From Flavobacterium sp. J372 (GTDB lineage: Bacteria; Bacteroidota; Bacteroidia; Flavobacteriales; Flavobacteriaceae), in contig NZ_JAJOMZ010000004.1 in the NCBI RefSeq assembly GCF_024699965.1, positions 1,300,001 to 1,364,000 of the forward strand: DNA of 64,000 bases, in the 5' to 3' direction. Under the pieces are notes generated by a model. The model was not told the origin of the DNA and ran no database searches. It worked only from the letters and a program-made list of their open reading frames with translations. Below are positions 1 to 8,516 of the stretch, piece by piece. The translations under genes and the position numbers were made by a program. Position 1 is the stretch's first letter. Each line of letters starts with the position of its first letter.

Positions 1-254
1 CTTTCAATTGAATCTACAGCTACCGGAGCAGCAGCCTCTTGGTGCGCTTCTGCAGAAGGTTCCTCTACAACATCATCTTCTCTATATTGGAAAATCTGTC
101 CTTCGGTTTCTCTTACGGCAGATATATCTTCCTGTTCATCAGTGCTTTCAGGTACTTCAGGGTTAAGCCCCGGTACTAAAGGCTGCGATGCATTAATACC
201 TTCATTTTCACTTCCGTCTGCATTATGCAGGTTATCATTCTTTTCTTCTAACAT
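1..254 (-). CDS. DUF349 domain-containing protein, N-terminal part (runs off window)
   Basis: An ATG on the minus strand (252-254) opens a frame that stays open to the left edge, about 84 residues. The visible part begins MLEEKNDNLHNADG and is an acidic, Glu/Asp/Pro-rich, low-complexity segment without a signal peptide. I identify it from memory of flavobacterial genomes, where a long DUF349 repeat protein with such an acidic head sits next to aroE. No DUF349 repeat is inside the window, so the domain call rests on the N-terminal sequence and neighbourhood only. The function of the family is unknown. Confidence 0.6.
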   Translation of the reverse strand, partial: MLEEKNDNLHNADGSENEGINASQPLVPGLNPEVPESTDEQEDISAVRETEGQIFQYREDDVVEEPSAEAHQEAAAPVAVDSIE

Positions 255-369
255 TGTTTAAATGCTTAAGTTTATACTGTTTAATGCCGAAAGATAGTAA
301 AGCCTGCCAACAATTCAAAGAAAAACATGAACGATGGCATATTTTAAAATGTTTGGCAAATAATTACTG

Positions 370-1110
370 TTATTTTTTATTCCAGATTTTCCAGGCTTTT
401 TCGGCTTGGTACACCAGCATTTCATAACCGTTTTTAGTGGAGGCGCCATATTGTGCGGCACGCTTCATAAATTCGGTTTCAGACGGGTTGTATGTAAGGT
501 CAAACGCGATATGGTTTCTTGTAAAAAGGCTGTAATCTATTGGCGGATATTCAACTACGTTTGGATACGTGCCGATAGGGGTAGAGTTGATTATAATCTG
601 GTATTCATCAAAAACTTCCTTATTCAGGCATTCGTATGAGAAAATCACATCTGTAGCCGTACGTGATACAAAATCATATTCGATCCTTAGTTTACGAAGT
701 GCATAGGCTACTGCTTTTGCTGCACCGCCGGTTCCTAAAATCAATGCCTTTTTATGATGAATATCAAGCATTGGTTTTAATGCTTTACGAAAACCATACT
801 GGTCTGTATTATAGCCCTTAAGCCCTTTTTTGGAGATTACAATAGTATTGACTGCCCCAATTGCATTTGCCGTTTTTGATAAGGAGTCCAGCAACGGAAT
901 AACTTCTTCTTTATACGGAATAGTTACATTAAGTCCGCGCAGGCCTTCAGTGTTTTCAATAATTTCAGGCAATTCGCGAATGTCATCAATGTCAAAATTG
1001 TGGTACCGGCAGTTGGCAAGTCCCTCTTCAGCAAATTTTTTAGCAAAATATCCTTCAGAAAAAGAATAGCCTATATTCCTGCCCACCAGGCCGTAAACTT
1101 TCTTTTTCAT
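370..1110 (-). CDS. aroE: Shikimate dehydrogenase
   Basis: Reduces 3-dehydroshikimate to shikimate with NADPH in the aromatic amino acid pathway (cytoplasm). At 246 residues it is slightly shorter than the E. coli enzyme. Visible motifs are the shikimate-binding YSFS near residues 15-18, NVTIPYK with the catalytic Lys near 67, NTD near 101-103, the nucleotide-binding GTGGAAKA near 126-133 and NSTPIGTYP. The C-terminal GYEMLVYQA is the usual AroE tail. It lies just downstream of the DUF349 gene on the same strand, and the next upstream gene ends one base before its start, so it probably shares a transcript. Confidence 0.95.
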   Translation of the reverse strand: MKKKVYGLVGRNIGYSFSEGYFAKKFAEEGLANCRYHNFDIDDIRELPEIIENTEGLRGLNVTIPYKEEVIPLLDSLSKTANAIGAVNTIVISKKGLKGYNTDQYGFRKALKPMLDIHHKKALILGTGGAAKAVAYALRKLRIEYDFVSRTATDVIFSYECLNKEVFDEYQIIINSTPIGTYPNVVEYPPIDYSLFTRNHIAFDLTYNPSETEFMKRAAQYGASTKNGYEMLVYQAEKAWKIWNKK

Positions 1111-1111
1111 T

Positions 1112-1537
1112 TTAATTGTGTCGTATTAAGATAGGTAAGGAGTATAGTGTTCTTACCGGATAGTTTTTGATAAAGCCCGGTATCCATTTGGCTTTAATTG
1201 ATTGTATAATTCTTTCTGCAATAATTACAATTTCACTTTTGTTACCATAGTGACCAATTTTTACGCCTGAAATTGTGCCATTACGTTCTATCACAAAACT
1301 TGTGTATAATCTGTGAGGTGTGTTTTTGTTTAACTTATATTGTTTGTGAAGTTTTGAGATAAATTCTTCACGAAAATTATCAATCCCACTTGTAACTATT
1401 GGTAAACGGTCAACGTCATTTGGATTGTATATCGTTATGCTGTCAGGGATTATGTTTTTATTAGGCTCGTCAATTGTCAGTACGCACTGTGCATTGGACG
1501 AAATGGCAGCCAGTGAAAAGAGAATCAAAAATTTCAT
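1112..1537 (-). CDS. Small exported protein with a TonB C-terminal-like domain
   Basis: 141 residues with an N-terminal signal peptide (MKFLILFSLAAISSNA). The last 80 residues resemble the TonB/TonB-like fold: a strand with the Asn-Gly turn of VIERNGTISGVKIG, a helix with AERIIQSIKAKWIPG and a terminal strand VRTLYSLPILI. The end closely matches that of the full TonB at 59243-60074 (AVRTAYSLPILVNIK). It lacks the membrane anchor and proline-rich linker of a working TonB. It is separated from aroE by one base and preceded by a second protein of the same type. Role unknown; a free periplasmic TonB-C domain is the best description. Confidence 0.7.
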   Translation of the reverse strand: MKFLILFSLAAISSNAQCVLTIDEPNKNIIPDSITIYNPNDVDRLPIVTSGIDNFREEFISKLHKQYKLNKNTPHRLYTSFVIERNGTISGVKIGHYGNKSEIVIIAERIIQSIKAKWIPGFIKNYPVRTLYSLPILIRHN

Positions 1538-1642
1538 AATTAAAAGCGTTTCACAATAATAACAATTATTACAACTTAAAACGTTACTTTATTGTTATGA
1601 TTGGTGTCAATTTCAATGAAATAACTATAAGGTCAACAAATG

Positions 1643-2026
1643 TTAGGTCTTAATATTTATCGTGACGGGCACGCTTATATAATCTTTCATTCCCTGTCTT
1701 CGTGTTCTCAACTTTTCAATTAAATCAGGATAGGCTTTCGGCATTGAGAGCACAATTTTTTCTATATGTTTTTTGAGACCATAGCCAGGATCATTTTTAA
1801 TGCTGACATTGCTAATTACTTTATTTTCTATTTCAAAAGAAACGACAATTCTGTAAGTACCTGCTGGCATATCTTCTGGTGCAACAAAGCGGTGATCAAA
1901 TACGTATGATTGAAACATAGAAATTGTTTCAGTTGATATCTTGTTTTCAGGATTTTGATTTACCTTTTGCTGCCCAAAAACAACGGAAGATATCAAAAAA
2001 CTTCCGAGATATAATAAGATTTTCAT
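1643..2026 (-). CDS. Small exported protein with a TonB C-terminal-like domain (second copy)
   Basis: 127 residues with a signal peptide ending near VVFGQ. The remainder follows the same plan as the neighbour at 1112-1537: a strand (GTYRIVVSFEIE), a turn, VSNVSIKNDPGYG, a helix (IEKIVLSMPKAYPDL) and a closing strand (YISVPVTINIKT). The DPGY motif and terminal INIK are shared with the full-length TonB of this window. No transmembrane anchor or Pro-rich linker is present. It sits downstream of the TPR gene behind a terminator, so it probably has its own promoter. Function not known. Confidence 0.65.
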   Translation of the reverse strand: MKILLYLGSFLISSVVFGQQKVNQNPENKISTETISMFQSYVFDHRFVAPEDMPAGTYRIVVSFEIENKVISNVSIKNDPGYGLKKHIEKIVLSMPKAYPDLIEKLRTRRQGMKDYISVPVTINIKT

Positions 2027-2032
2027 ATAGAT

Positions 2033-2060
2033 AAAAAGCCTGATGGCTAAACATCAGGCT
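2033..2060 (-). terminator. Rho-independent terminator of the TPR gene
   Basis: A perfect 9-bp stem (agcctgatg 2037-2045, catcaggct 2052-2060) with a 6-base loop, followed on the minus strand by a run of T. It lies 9 bases after the TPR gene's stop. Confidence 0.85.
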
Positions 2061-2068
2061 CAAATGAG

Positions 2069-3469
2069 TTATTTCTTTTTCCTTTGTTTATCTATAGCTT
2101 CCTGCACAATCCGCAAATCCCATATTACAGGAAATTGCTCTTCAAGAATCGTGTGGTTCTTAAAGTTGTGCCTTAAGCCATTGCTCAGGTGGAAAATTCC
2201 TTTGTCATGCTCATTTTGCATGAAATAAAGCCCGGCAAGGCGGTACTCAATTTCATATTCTTCAGGGAAATATTCACTCGCCTGAAGCAACGTATTGATT
2301 GCAGTATCAAACTCACCCAGAAATTGTAGCGTATCAGTCCAGAACAGCCATGTATCTAGCTGGTAATCGCCAAACTCTACAGCTTTGCGGTAGCCTTCTT
2401 CAGCCTCTTCGTGGAAGCCAAGCGCTTTGTTGATTACGGCGTAGCGCTTCCAGTACAGCTTATTCTCGTTGTCTATACCCAAAGCTTTATTTACGTAATA
2501 CAAAGCCTTCTGGTGATTTTTGCGGCGGATGTAGAAATCTGTAATCGCAATCCACGCCTTGTCCAGCAATGGGTCTTCATGTACTGTCTTTAAGTAAAAC
2601 TTCAGCGCCTTCTCATGTTCACCCAGCTTTTCATGGCATTTGCCCACGCGCAGCAAAGCGTATGATGTTGGGTCGTCAAGTTCCATAGTCATGTTATAGC
2701 ATGCAATGGCTTCTTCATAACGTTTTAGCCTTTCCAAACACTTCGCTTTTTCAAGGAATGCTCCAAGAAAATGCTCATCAATAAGTGTAGCATAATCAAA
2801 TGCACGCAAGGCGCCTTCATAATCTTTTATGGCGTAATACTGGCGGCCCAGCTGGTGCCATGCTACTTCGCTATACGGATTCCTGTCTATAAAGCTGTTT
2901 AGAAAGTCTATGGCCTCAAGGTTCTGGTCAAGAAAATCAAAACAGTACACTACATTATACAGTGCTGAATGGTCTTCGGTATCTTCCTCAAGGCACTTTA
3001 TGAAATTCTCCTTAGCAAGCTCAAGATTATCCATAAAAAGATATTCCATTCCGATGAGTGAATATACATCGGCATAATCATCAGTATATTTCAGGGCAAT
3101 CTTCAGCAGGTCAACTGCTTTTTGGTGCTCATCTCTTTTACTGTAAATATTTGCTTTCTGAATGTATATCTCCTCGTTGGTAGGCTCCAGGGCATAAAGC
3201 TCGTTAAGAAGCCTCTCTGCCAGGTCAAGTTTATCGTCAAATACTAATAATTCTACCTGAACTAATTTTAAGCCTGTTGACCTGGGATGTTGTTCCAGGC
3301 CGAGTTTTAAGGCCTTTTTCGCAAGGTTGATTTTTCCGGTGTCGAGGTAATGAAGTATGATGTCTTCAAACTCTTCAGAATCGAAGAAAAGAACTTTGTT
3401 GGTCTTCAGCATCGATTCAAACTTTGATAAGGATAAACTGTTTTCTTCTTCTTCGTGACTCAAATTCAT
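2069..3469 (-). CDS. Tetratricopeptide repeat protein
   Basis: 466 residues with at least nine TPR-like helical pairs (for example SALYNVVYCFDFLDQNLEAI, AWHQLGRQYYAIKDYEGALR and AYALLRVGKCHEKLGEHEKA-type units) and no signal peptide, so probably a cytoplasmic scaffold. The N-terminus is acidic and Ser-rich. It is encoded alone between a terminator and the aminotransferase gene, with 112 intergenic bases upstream. Such long TPR proteins are conserved beside aroE and ostA in Flavobacteriaceae, but no partner or activity is known to me. Confidence 0.85.
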   Translation of the reverse strand: MNLSHEEEENSLSLSKFESMLKTNKVLFFDSEEFEDIILHYLDTGKINLAKKALKLGLEQHPRSTGLKLVQVELLVFDDKLDLAERLLNELYALEPTNEEIYIQKANIYSKRDEHQKAVDLLKIALKYTDDYADVYSLIGMEYLFMDNLELAKENFIKCLEEDTEDHSALYNVVYCFDFLDQNLEAIDFLNSFIDRNPYSEVAWHQLGRQYYAIKDYEGALRAFDYATLIDEHFLGAFLEKAKCLERLKRYEEAIACYNMTMELDDPTSYALLRVGKCHEKLGEHEKALKFYLKTVHEDPLLDKAWIAITDFYIRRKNHQKALYYVNKALGIDNENKLYWKRYAVINKALGFHEEAEEGYRKAVEFGDYQLDTWLFWTDTLQFLGEFDTAINTLLQASEYFPEEYEIEYRLAGLYFMQNEHDKGIFHLSNGLRHNFKNHTILEEQFPVIWDLRIVQEAIDKQRKKK

Positions 3470-3581
3470 ACTCCTTATGTTTAAAATTATCCTTCTTAAA
3501 GTTACTAAATGTTAATGCTAAAAAGAATTAATTTATAATTGTTTTAAACAAAATAATTAACAACTATATTATTTGTTTTCT

Positions 3582-4769
3582 CTATAGCTCTCTAAGAACT
3601 TCATTCATAACTTCAATAATGATGCCACAGCCCTCGCGTATTTCTTCTTCAGAAATTGTAAGTGGCGGGGTAATTCTTATAGCGCATCCTTCAAACAAAA
3701 GCCAGAACAATATCAGCCCGCGTTCGTGGCATCGCAGTATCACTTTATCAGTAATATCAGGCCTTTCCGTCATAGCGGCAAGCATCAGTCCTTTACCGCG
3801 TACTTCTTTTATAAGCGGATGTACAAGCAGTTCCCTGAACAGCTTTTCCTTCTCCAGAGCCTGCGCCATTATGTCAGTCTCTGTTATTTCCCGCAGCGTT
3901 GCCAAACACGCCGCAGCAATTACCGGATGTCCGCCAAAGGTGGTTATATGTCCCAGCTTAGGGTCGTGGCTCAGCAAATCCATCATTTCTGCCGATGCTG
4001 TAAAAGCACCAACCGGCATACCGCCACCCATGCCTTTACCCATTATAACTACGTCAGGTACAACATTATAGTTTTCAAAACCAAATAGTTTTCCTGTGCG
4101 CCCGAAGCCCGGCTGAATCTCGTCAAGTATCATTACCGCGCCCACTTCATCACAGCGCTGGCGAACTTTCTTCAGGAAGTCGTTTTCAGGCTGAATGAAG
4201 CCTGCACCACCCTGTATGGTTTCCAAGATAATGCCTGCAGTTTTTGTCGTTATTTTTTTAAGGTCCTCTTCGTTGTTAAATGTTATAAAATCTACATCCG
4301 GCACCAGCGGCCGGAATATTTGCTTACGCTCTTCATGGCCCATCACGCTCATAGAGCCCATGGTATTACCGTGGTAGGCATGCTTGCATGAAATAAGCTG
4401 GCTGCGGCCTGTAACACGGCGGGCTAATTTTAATGCACCTTCTGTAGCTTCCGTGCCGGAGTTGGTCAGGTAGGTTTTGTTAAGCTTTGGTGGCATATGT
4501 TCAGCCAAAAGCCTGCACAATTCCGTAGCCGGGTGCTGTGCGTATTCGCCATACACCATTACATGCGAATAGGTGTTAAGCTGGTGTATAATCGCCTGGT
4601 TTACCCGTGGGTGCTTATGCCCAAGGCTGGTTGCGGAAACACCCGCTACAAAATCAAGATGTGGTTTTCCGTTGGTGTCGTATATATAAGAACCTTCAGC
4701 GCGGGATACTTCCATTGCCAGAGGGTGCGGCGATGTCTGCGCCTGGTATTTATAAAAATCGTTGATCAT
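3582..4769 (-). CDS. Class III PLP-dependent aminotransferase
   Basis: 395 residues, the normal length for ornithine/acetylornithine-type aminotransferases. Visible features are SGTEATEGALKLARR (PLP phosphate region), ILDEIQPGFGRTGKLF with the PLP-contacting Asp, and VIMGKGMGGGMPVGA containing the Schiff-base Lys. Flavobacterial genomes carry this gene as an 'aspartate aminotransferase family' protein. The true substrate (acetylornithine, succinylornithine, 4-aminobutyrate or other) cannot be read from sequence, and there are no arginine biosynthesis genes nearby. It follows the OstA-like gene on the same strand with about 47 bases between. Confidence 0.85.
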   Translation of the reverse strand: MINDFYKYQAQTSPHPLAMEVSRAEGSYIYDTNGKPHLDFVAGVSATSLGHKHPRVNQAIIHQLNTYSHVMVYGEYAQHPATELCRLLAEHMPPKLNKTYLTNSGTEATEGALKLARRVTGRSQLISCKHAYHGNTMGSMSVMGHEERKQIFRPLVPDVDFITFNNEEDLKKITTKTAGIILETIQGGAGFIQPENDFLKKVRQRCDEVGAVMILDEIQPGFGRTGKLFGFENYNVVPDVVIMGKGMGGGMPVGAFTASAEMMDLLSHDPKLGHITTFGGHPVIAAACLATLREITETDIMAQALEKEKLFRELLVHPLIKEVRGKGLMLAAMTERPDITDKVILRCHERGLILFWLLFEGCAIRITPPLTISEEEIREGCGIIIEVMNEVLREL

Positions 4770-4816
4770 TTTAATTGAATCAGTTGTGACTGAAAAATTG
4801 CAACTGCGATTGGAAA

Positions 4817-6465
4817 CTACTCTGCAGGTGGAGGTGGTGTTACAGCAGTTTTTGGTTTCGGGTTCTTTTTATCGTAATCCAGAGTTTGCTGCAGCGGATC
4901 CATAGGCTTGTCGACTTTTTTCGCGTCTTTTTGCTGGCATTCATCATTTTATCATGCAATTCCTGCTCTTCAGGTGGGAAAATGTCATCCTTGCTTTTTA
5001 TCATTTCATCACCACGCCAGGTAAAGCCGCGTAGCTTCCGTACGTTTTGAGGCAATTCCTTGTCAGGGTAAATCTGGCTCTCTATTTTTTTGATAAGTGT
5101 AGCAGTAGTTATCTTGTTATCTTCAATTTCCAGATGAATTTTACTGCCAACGCCTTTATCTATTCCGAAAAGCTCAGTCTTATCATACATGTAGATAATT
5201 TTTTCAGCATTGCCTACCATATCTACTTCATACAGCTTGTTATCCCGGAATTTGCCATATAGGTTTTTGCCTTTAATCTGGTTATACCCTGTGCCGATTG
5301 TATCGGGCTGTATGATGAATGCATTACCCATAACCTTAAGCGAATCAATCTTCTCTGTTTTGGTATTGGCTATAATATGGATGATGTCGCCCGTCATCTG
5401 GTTTTGGCCCTGCCATACTACGGGTTTTTTTATAAGCTGCGTAAGCCCGCGCTTCTCGTCGCTATGGATGGAATCACATTTGCCATTCATATCACTTTTA
5501 TAGAACCTTGCATTGTTATACCCCCGCATTATCCTGCTTCCGGGTTTGCCTGTTACCACAAGACGTTTAGCATGTGTATACAAAGTGTCCTGCTCCACTA
5601 ATGTTGCTGCCAGCGCGCGCTTGGTTATCATTAGCGAGTCTTTATTGCGGTAAACTTCTGCATAGTGTCCCGTAACCTTGAACTTGTTGACGGTATCTGT
5701 AACCCGCACATTTCGGGTTGCAGACGAAAATTGCTTTACCCTGTCATAATATAAACTATCACCCCGGATTATTTGGGTATCATATTTTATATACGAATTC
5801 GTGAGTAAATGCGCCTTGTTCTTTTTGGTGTCATAAAAGCCTTTCTCAGTGTAGATGTAATCCGTTTTACTGGTGATTGTTGATGGCCCAAAAACATACG
5901 CGTGCCCTGAATTGGTGTAATAATCAAGGTGATTCGATTTCAGTACATACTTAGGGTTTGTAAGCGTTACCGCGGTTGTGAACTGGTATTTTTTCTGGTT
6001 GAGAAAAGACCTACCCGACTTACTCCTAAGCGTGTTTTCGCCATTTACAATCGTCCCGTAACTATTATAATATGCCTGCTGTATATTCCTGTCGAAGTTG
6101 ATAGTGTCTGTAGTCAGCGTCATGTCTGTCGAACGCATCATAACATTACCGGTGGCATAAGCAAACTTCTTGTTACCGTTGTATTCTGCATAGCGGCTGT
6201 TCATATACAGCGTATCGCCCTGATTCATCTGCACATTACCAAACAGCTTGGCGTAGTTCTCGTCCTTAAAGTGATAGGCTTTGTTGCACTTTATGCGAAC
6301 GCCGTCATGTAGTATCGTAACATTTCCGGTAAACACAATAGCTCCCGGAATCTCGGTCTGGTTCATGTCAATAAAATCCGAATGCTCTATGAGTATAGGC
6401 TTTTTCTGCTGGGCAAAGGCGCTCAGCGTCATGAAACTCAGTATAATGAAAAATAGTTTTTTCAA
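4817..6465 (-). CDS. OstA/LptA-like LPS-transport family protein, frameshifted near its C-terminus
   Basis: About 549 residues: a signal peptide (FMTLSAFAQ) and repeated OstA-type beta-jellyroll strands (FTGNVTILHDGVRIKCNKAYHF, GNVQMNQGDTLYMNSRYAEY). Proteins of this family bridge or bind lipopolysaccharide in the periplasm. Flavobacterial 'OstA-like' proteins are longer than E. coli LptA, and their exact step is unproven. The open frame ends at 4840 with an atypical tail. A T5 run at 4928-4932 appears to have lost one base: with A6 on the coding strand the protein continues KKDAKKVDKPMDPLQQTLDY and ends TPPPPAE at 4817. It is downstream of purA, as in related genomes. Confidence 0.8.
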
Positions 6466-6568
6466 TGCTCAAAAATTAAGTGGCAAATTTACGGCAATTT
6501 GCATTACAATAACCGCGCCGTTACTATTTAATAACGTACGCAAATTATTAATAGTATCTTGCTTCTAC

Positions 6569-6650
6569 AAGCTCAGTCTGACTGTCTTAGCAAGTTATAG
6601 CATAAAAAAAAACAGTCACACTGAGCTTGTCAAAGTGGACTGTTTTTTGA
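6569..6650. repeat. Intergenic inverted repeat, probable bidirectional terminator
   Basis: Arms 6569-6585 and 6612-6628 pair over 17 bp with one mismatch. Overlapping them is a second hairpin made of aaaaaacagtc (6607-6617) and gactgtttttt (about 6638-6648). The core ctgagcttgtcaaagtg resembles short palindromic words I have seen scattered between flavobacterial genes. It is placed just after purA's 3' end, so it probably terminates purA. Confidence 0.6.
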
Positions 6651-6665
6651 AAGTGAACTTAAAAT

Positions 6666-7938
6666 CTATTTCAGTATAGTCTGTGTCCTGTCAGGACCCA
6701 ACCGAAATTACTTTAATAGGTACTTCAAGCTCTTTTTCTATAAACTCAATGTACTCTTTAAGTTCTTTTGGAAGTTCATCATATGTGGTCATACTGGTTA
6801 AATCTGCCGCCCAGCCCTTTTTCTCTACAAAAACCGGAGTTACATTTTCAGGCTCTATGTTATAAGGCAGGTGATCAAGTTTTTCACCTTTATATTCATA
6901 CGCCGTACAAACTTTTAACGTATCAAAACCAGAGAGTACATCGCCCTTCATCATGTACAGTTGTGTAACACCATTTACCTGTACCGCATATTTAAGCGCT
7001 ACAAGGTCAAGCCAGCCGCAGCGCCTTGCACGGCCTGTAACCGACCCGAATTCGTTGCCTACCCTGGCCATAGTCTCTCCGTCTTTATCAAAAAGCTCGG
7101 TAGGGAAGGGGCCACTGCCAACACGGGTAGTATATGCCTTAAATATCCCGAACACATCTTTCACCCTGTTTGGTGCTATACCAAGGCCGGTACATGCCCC
7201 GGCTGCAGTGGTATTTGATGATGTTACAAATGGGTATGTGCCAAAATCAATATCCAAAAGCGAACCCTGTGCGCCTTCCGCAAGGATTGATTTACCTTCT
7301 TTCATGGCTTTATTTAGGTACTCTTCGCTATCGATGAATTTAAGGGTTTTTAATACTTCTACTGCCGCAAAGAATTCTGCCTCAAGCTCCTCAAGATCAT
7401 ACTCAAGTTCAACCCCGTAAAAATCTATCATTGCCTGGTGCTTGTCTGCCAGCGTACGATAACGCTCTTTAAAGTCATCAAGCTCAATATCACCCACACG
7501 GATACCATTCCTGCCGGTTTTGTCCATATATGTAGGGCCAATGCCTTTTAAGGTAGAGCCTATTTTAGCTTTGCCTTTTGATGTTTCAGAAGCGGCATCA
7601 AGCAGGCGGTGGGTTGGGAGGATAAGATGTGCTTTTCGCGAAATAAAAAGTCGCGATTGTATATCAATATCGAATTTTTCAAGGCCTTCCAGCTCTTTCT
7701 GGAAGACAACAGGGTCTATTACCACTCCGTTGCCTATAATGTTTACCGAATTTTTGTGGAAAATACCTGAAGGGATGGTGCGCAATACATGCTTTATGCC
7801 ATCAAACTCAAGTGTGTGGCCTGCGTTTGGCCCGCCCTGAAAACGGGCAATAATGTCGTACTTCGAAGTGAGGACGTCAACAATTTTTCCTTTGCCTTCG
7901 TCACCCCACTGCAAGCCTAATAAAAGATCTACGGTCAT
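6666..7938 (-). CDS. purA: Adenylosuccinate synthetase, frameshifted at the last codons
   Basis: Joins IMP and aspartate with GTP to make adenylosuccinate, the first committed AMP step. It shows the GDEGKGK P-loop near residue 12, the GPNAGHT IMP-binding motif, GSTLKGIGPTY, LAEGAQGSLLDIDFGTYPFVTSS and the terminal ISVG. The open frame stops at 6691, about 8 residues before the conserved end. A CCC run at 6697-6699 seems to carry one extra base: with CC the frame reads VGPDRTQTILK and stops at 6666, the standard PurA C-terminus that binds the nucleotide. PurA is essential for AMP synthesis, so the lesion is probably a sequence error. It follows fur by 36 bases. Confidence 0.95.
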
Positions 7939-7974
7939 TCGTTGTTTGTGTTGTTGTGTGTAGTTATGTAAAAA

Positions 7975-8460
7975 TCAGTGTGTTTCATGTTGTGGCATGT
8001 CGGTGGCAGGGGTTTCAGCAACTGCTGCTTTCCTGTGACCGTACAAATAGAGTGAATGGTTATGTATTTCAATACCGAAAATTTCCTCTATGGTCTTTTT
8101 GATGGATTGAATGCGCGGGTCGCAGAACTCGATAACCTCACCGGTGTCAGTCATGATAATATGGTCATGCTGCTTATCAAAGTATGATTTTTCGTAATGG
8201 CTTTGGTTTTGCCCAAACTGGTGCCTGCGCACAAGGCCGCACTCCAACAGTAATTCAATGGTGTTGTAAAGCGTGGCACGGCTTACGCGGTAATTTTTGT
8301 TCTTCATTTTGATATACAGCGACTCAATGTCAAAATGTTCCTGGCTGTTATATATCTCCTGAAGTATGGCGTAGCGTTCCGGAGTCTTGCGGTGGCCTTT
8401 ATCTTCAAGGAATTTTGTAAAGACATTCTTTACAATATCCTGATTTTTATTATTTTCCAT
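7975..8460 (-). CDS. Fur-family transcriptional regulator
   Basis: 161 residues. A winged helix ([34 protein letters not shown]) is followed by a dimerisation domain with the metal ligands of [16 protein letters not shown]. The usual CxxC structural zinc motif after HDH is absent here (MTDT in its place), and the tail lacks a second CxxC, so the zinc site differs from E. coli Fur. Whether it senses iron, peroxide (PerR-like) or zinc cannot be settled from sequence. It lies between the (p)ppGpp enzyme and purA. A palindrome in its own leader suggests autoregulation. Confidence 0.9.
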   Translation of the reverse strand: MENNKNQDIVKNVFTKFLEDKGHRKTPERYAILQEIYNSQEHFDIESLYIKMKNKNYRVSRATLYNTIELLLECGLVRRHQFGQNQSHYEKSYFDKQHDHIIMTDTGEVIEFCDPRIQSIKKTIEEIFGIEIHNHSLYLYGHRKAAVAETPATDMPQHETH

Positions 8461-8467
8461 GACGGGT

Positions 8468-8490
8468 GGGTATCAATACCCGCAAAGATA
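8468..8490 (-). promoter_or_regulatory. Promoter -7 element and palindromic leader of the Fur-family gene
   Basis: On the minus strand TATCTTTG (8483-8490) fits the Bacteroidota -7 consensus TAnnTTTG. Immediately downstream lies the palindrome GGGTAT-CA-ATACCC (8468-8481), between the promoter and the start codon at 8460, a good place for an operator. No clear -33 TTG was found. Confidence 0.5.
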
Positions 8491-8516
8491 ATTCAAAATT
8501 TCTGAAGTGGAAATGT

